From Plantactinospora soyae (GTDB lineage: Bacteria; Actinomycetota; Actinomycetes; Mycobacteriales; Micromonosporaceae), in the NCBI RefSeq assembly GCF_014874095.1, contig NZ_JADBEB010000001.1:9610001-9674000 (forward strand): 64,000 bases of DNA, given 5' to 3'. Positions 61,944 through 64,000 of this stretch are shown here, piece after piece. The notes beneath the pieces were generated by a model that worked only from the letters and a program-made list of their open reading frames with translations, was not told the origin of the DNA and did no database searches. The first letter of the stretch is position 1. Each line of letters starts with the position of its first letter. The position numbers and the translations under genes were made by a program.

Positions 61944-62914
61944 CGCGAAACGCTCGCCTTGCGAGCGGCCACGACCGCGACGACGGCACGTTCCAACGCG
62001 TAGCCACGGTCATCGGCCCCGCCCTTGACGGCGGCGTTGCACTCGGCGGCGGCGTACATCGCGTCGGCCAGTCCCTCCGGGGACCAGCCCCGGCCGACCC
62101 GCTGCGCCTTCTCGATCTTCCATGCCGGCATACCGAGGCTGCTCGCCAACTGGTACGCGCTGCCCCGGCCCGCCGAGCTGACCCGGGCCACCGTCCGTAC
62201 CCCGTCGGCGATCGCATCGGCGACCGGGACCGGATCCACGCCGACGTGCAGCGCCCAGCGCAGCGCCTCCAGGGCCCCGGGCAGGTCACCGGCCATCGCC
62301 GCGTCGGCGACCGTGAACCCGCTCACCTCCGCGCGTCCCCGGTAGTACCGGGCCACCGTGTCGGCGCCGATCCGCCCGTCGGTGTCGGCGAGGAGTTGCG
62401 AGCAGGCGGAGGCGAGTTCGCGCAGATCGTTCCCGACCGCCGCGAGCAGCGCCTCGGCCGCGTCCTCGGTGCACCGTCCACCGCCACGCCGTACCTCGTC
62501 CCGGACGAACGAGACCCGGTCGCGGTGTCCCTTCAGCTTCGCCGCCGGTACGACCTCCGCGCCCGCCGCCCGCAGCCCGTCGGCGAACGCCTTGCCCTTC
62601 GCCCCACCGGCGTGCGCCACCACCAGGTGCACCTCCGGGTCGGGGTTCTTCGCGTACGCCAACAGGACGGCGACCAGGTCCTTGCGGGCGTCCTGTCCAG
62701 CCCGGACGATCAGCACCCGCCGACCGCCGAACAGGGACGGGCCGAGCAGTTCGGCGATCTCCCCCGGATTCAACGCCCCCGCTTCGTGGTCGTGTACGTC
62801 GACACCCGGATCGGCGGTCTTGGCCGCTTCGACCGCGCCGGCCACGGCCCGGGTGGCAAGCAGTTCCTCATCACCGAGGACGAGTAGGACGGGAGCGAGG
62901 CTGACGGGGGTCAC
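61940..62914 (-). CDS. holA: DNA polymerase III subunit delta
   Basis: A 324-residue clamp-loader subunit that opens the beta sliding clamp. The start region PVLLVLGDEELLATRAVAGA matches the family. LLGPSLFGGRRVLIVRAGQD, AKLKGHRDRVSFVRDEVRR, ALLAAVGNDLRELASACSQL and the C-terminal helices (KIEKAQRVGRGWSPEGLADAM) follow in order. The GTG at 62914 is chosen from the expected N-terminus, although its ribosome site is weak. It belongs to the conserved comEC-holA-rpsT-lepA neighbourhood. Confidence 0.93.
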   Translation of the reverse strand: MTPVSLAPVLLVLGDEELLATRAVAGAVEAAKTADPGVDVHDHEAGALNPGEIAELLGPSLFGGRRVLIVRAGQDARKDLVAVLLAYAKNPDPEVHLVVAHAGGAKGKAFADGLRAAGAEVVPAAKLKGHRDRVSFVRDEVRRGGGRCTEDAAEALLAAVGNDLRELASACSQLLADTDGRIGADTVARYYRGRAEVSGFTVADAAMAGDLPGALEALRWALHVGVDPVPVADAIADGVRTVARVSSAGRGSAYQLASSLGMPAWKIEKAQRVGRGWSPEGLADAMYAAAECNAAVKGGADDRGYALERAVVAVVAARKASVSR

Positions 62915-63018
62915 TAGGTCATCGTCGCACGTGGCAAGTGCCCATCGGGCCTGGTCACCCCGCTCGCTGCGGCTGACCCTGCACTTAGCGCAAATCCAGA
63001 CATTTACCTTAAGCCTGA

Positions 63019-63062
63019 CATTCTTCGTTGGCGTCGCGTCCATTCTTTGTTGGCTTCGCGTC
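63019..63062. repeat. 22-bp tandem direct repeat
   Basis: Two units (63019-63040, 63041-63062) of CATTCTTCGTTGGCGTCGCG type differ at two positions. They lie in the AT-richer 215-base gap between holA and the GNAT gene, where promoters for both genes should be. Confidence 0.8.
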
Positions 63063-63129
63063 GAATTCGGTCGGCTCAGGCAGCGCTGGGCACCGCCTAC
63101 CCACAGGTGTGCCGGCGGCTGGGATTACC

Positions 63130-63723
63130 GTGTTCGAGGTGAGTCAACGGACCGATGTCGGTGGAACTGCTGACGCGAGCCCTCTCGTGATCGGGCCTGC
63201 GACCGAGGATGACCTGCCGGCAATCGTAGAGATCCTCAACTACACGGCGGCGAACTCGATCGCCTCGTTCGCCACCCGACCGACCAGCGTGGCCGAGCGG
63301 CGGAACTGGTTCGAGCAGTTCTCCTCGACCGGGCCGTACCAGCTGTTCGTCGCTCGGCGCGGCAACCTGGTCCTGGGCTACGCCGGCAGCCAGCGCTACC
63401 GCGACCACGAAGCCTTCCGGGAGACGGTCGAGGTGTGCGTCGGGCTGGAGGTCGGTTGCCGGGGCCAGGGCGTCGGTACGTCGCTGTACCGCGCGCTGTT
63501 CGATCGCCTCGCCGACGAGCCGGTGCACGTTGTCCTCGCGGGTATCGCCATGCCCAACGACGCGTCGGTCGCACTGCACCGGAAGTTCGGCTTCACGGAG
63601 GTTGGCACGTTCCGCGAGTACGCGGTCAAGAACGGCCAGTACCTCAGTTCGCTGTGGATGCAGCGCCTTTCGCCGACGGTCGTGGCTCAGGACGGTCGAG
63701 CCGTACCGAGCCCAGCCGCCTGA
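63130..63723 (+). CDS. GNAT acetyltransferase, phosphinothricin acetyltransferase-like
   Basis: A 197-residue protein of the GNAT fold. IGPATEDDLPAIVEILNYTA and the segment RRNWFEQFSSTGPYQLFVAR match the phosphinothricin/methionine sulfone acetyltransferase branch, and VGCRGQGVGTSLYRALFDRL is the acetyl-CoA loop. FRETVEVCVGLEVGCRGQGV and HRKFGFTEVGTFREYAVKNG also fit. The GTG at 63130 is the most likely start; a GTG at 63139 is possible. The amine substrate is not known. Confidence 0.88.
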   Translation: MFEVSQRTDVGGTADASPLVIGPATEDDLPAIVEILNYTAANSIASFATRPTSVAERRNWFEQFSSTGPYQLFVARRGNLVLGYAGSQRYRDHEAFRETVEVCVGLEVGCRGQGVGTSLYRALFDRLADEPVHVVLAGIAMPNDASVALHRKFGFTEVGTFREYAVKNGQYLSSLWMQRLSPTVVAQDGRAVPSPAA

Positions 63724-63742
63724 CCACCCGGTTCGTGGCCGT

Positions 63743-64000
63743 TCACCGCCTCGAAGGATCGCCCGGGTCCAGCCCTCGCACCGCGACTCCGAGCCGGCCA
63801 CCGCCGTCCCGGACCACCGCCAGGTCCCCGTCGGTGTCGGTCCGCAACACCCTGGCCCCGGAGCGGGTCAACCGGGCCAGCACCGCCGGGCTGGGGTGCC
63901 CGTACCCGTTGTCGACGCCCACCGGCACCAGTGCCACCGCCGGGTCCACCGCATCGAGGAACGCCGGTTCCTGGTACGCGGATCCGTGGTGGGCGAGTTT
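63743..64000 (-). CDS. comEC: ComEC/Rec2-type protein, C-terminal end (cut by window edge)
   Basis: Only the last 85 residues are in the window. KLAHHGSAYQEPAFLDA contains the HHGS segment of the beta-lactamase-fold domain at the end of ComEC. DPAVALVPVGVDNGYGHPSP and VLRTDTDGDLAVVR are standard for that domain. ComEC forms the DNA channel in competent bacteria. The gene lies next to holA, as is usual. The rest of the gene extends beyond the right edge. Confidence 0.85.
   Translation of the reverse strand, partial: KLAHHGSAYQEPAFLDAVDPAVALVPVGVDNGYGHPSPAVLARLTRSGARVLRTDTDGDLAVVRDGGGRLGVAVRGLDPGDPSRR

Overview
The window looks like chromosomal DNA of a high-GC actinomycete, most likely a member of the Micromonosporaceae. 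This is an inference from the strong GC bias at third codon positions, the many GTG starts, a single-chain dimeric-type glycyl-tRNA synthetase, and the order of core genes. No tRNA, rRNA, CRISPR array, transposase, integrase or phage gene could be recognised.

The backbone is a chain of conserved housekeeping genes, nearly all on the minus strand. From right to left it reads comEC (partial), holA, (rpsT on plus), lepA, a NUDIX gene, hemW, hrcA-dnaJ, rsmE, HIT, phoH-ybeY-CNNM/CBS-cytidine deaminase homologue-era, recO-uppS, glyS and dusB. Many neighbours overlap by 1-8 bases (ATGA, GTGA or TGATG junctions), so they are probably co-transcribed and translationally coupled. They cover tRNA modification and charging, ribosome maturation (era, ybeY, rsmE), translation (lepA, rpsT), DNA repair and replication (recO, holA), heat shock (CIRCE-hrcA-dnaJ) and undecaprenyl carrier synthesis (uppS).

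Accessory blocks sit between these. At 6.6-10.4 kb a zinc uptake system (znuA-znuC-znuB) has a Zur-type operator and is followed by two zinc sensors, an SmtB/ArsR repressor with a complete alpha-5 zinc site and a Fur-family Zur. At 11.3-17.5 kb are an aldo/keto reductase, a large acyl-CoA dehydrogenase, a decayed second aldo/keto reductase, a deazaflavin-dependent nitroreductase-like protein, and a VOC protein divergent from a TetR regulator across two matching operators. At 17.6-24.7 kb are an ECF sigma factor with a CU044_5270-type partner, a beta-lactamase-fold protein with a lipoprotein, and a second sigma factor overlapping a PAS-GGDEF-EAL protein. At 25.8-28.9 kb a TPP riboswitch precedes an ECF-type thiamine (or precursor) transporter (ykoE-ykoD-ykoC type). 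Further right are a receptor-like Ser/Thr kinase, a DUF4097 lipoprotein, an acyltransferase, a GH3 beta-glucosidase, a PhyH-type dioxygenase, a phosphotransferase and a GNAT acetyltransferase.

The most unusual content lies in repeats. Four copies of one palindromic hairpin element (near 2.2, 3.3, 14.5 and 40.6 kb) share a loop and carry compensating arm changes. Two copies are read in frame by neighbouring genes and give both proteins the same 15-residue peptide, one inside the DusB N-terminus and one as a C-terminal extension of a DUF559-like protein. In addition, three genes in the first 6.7 kb have short tandem duplications of their own 3' ends with the stop codon repeated, and many gaps carry GC-rich minisatellites.
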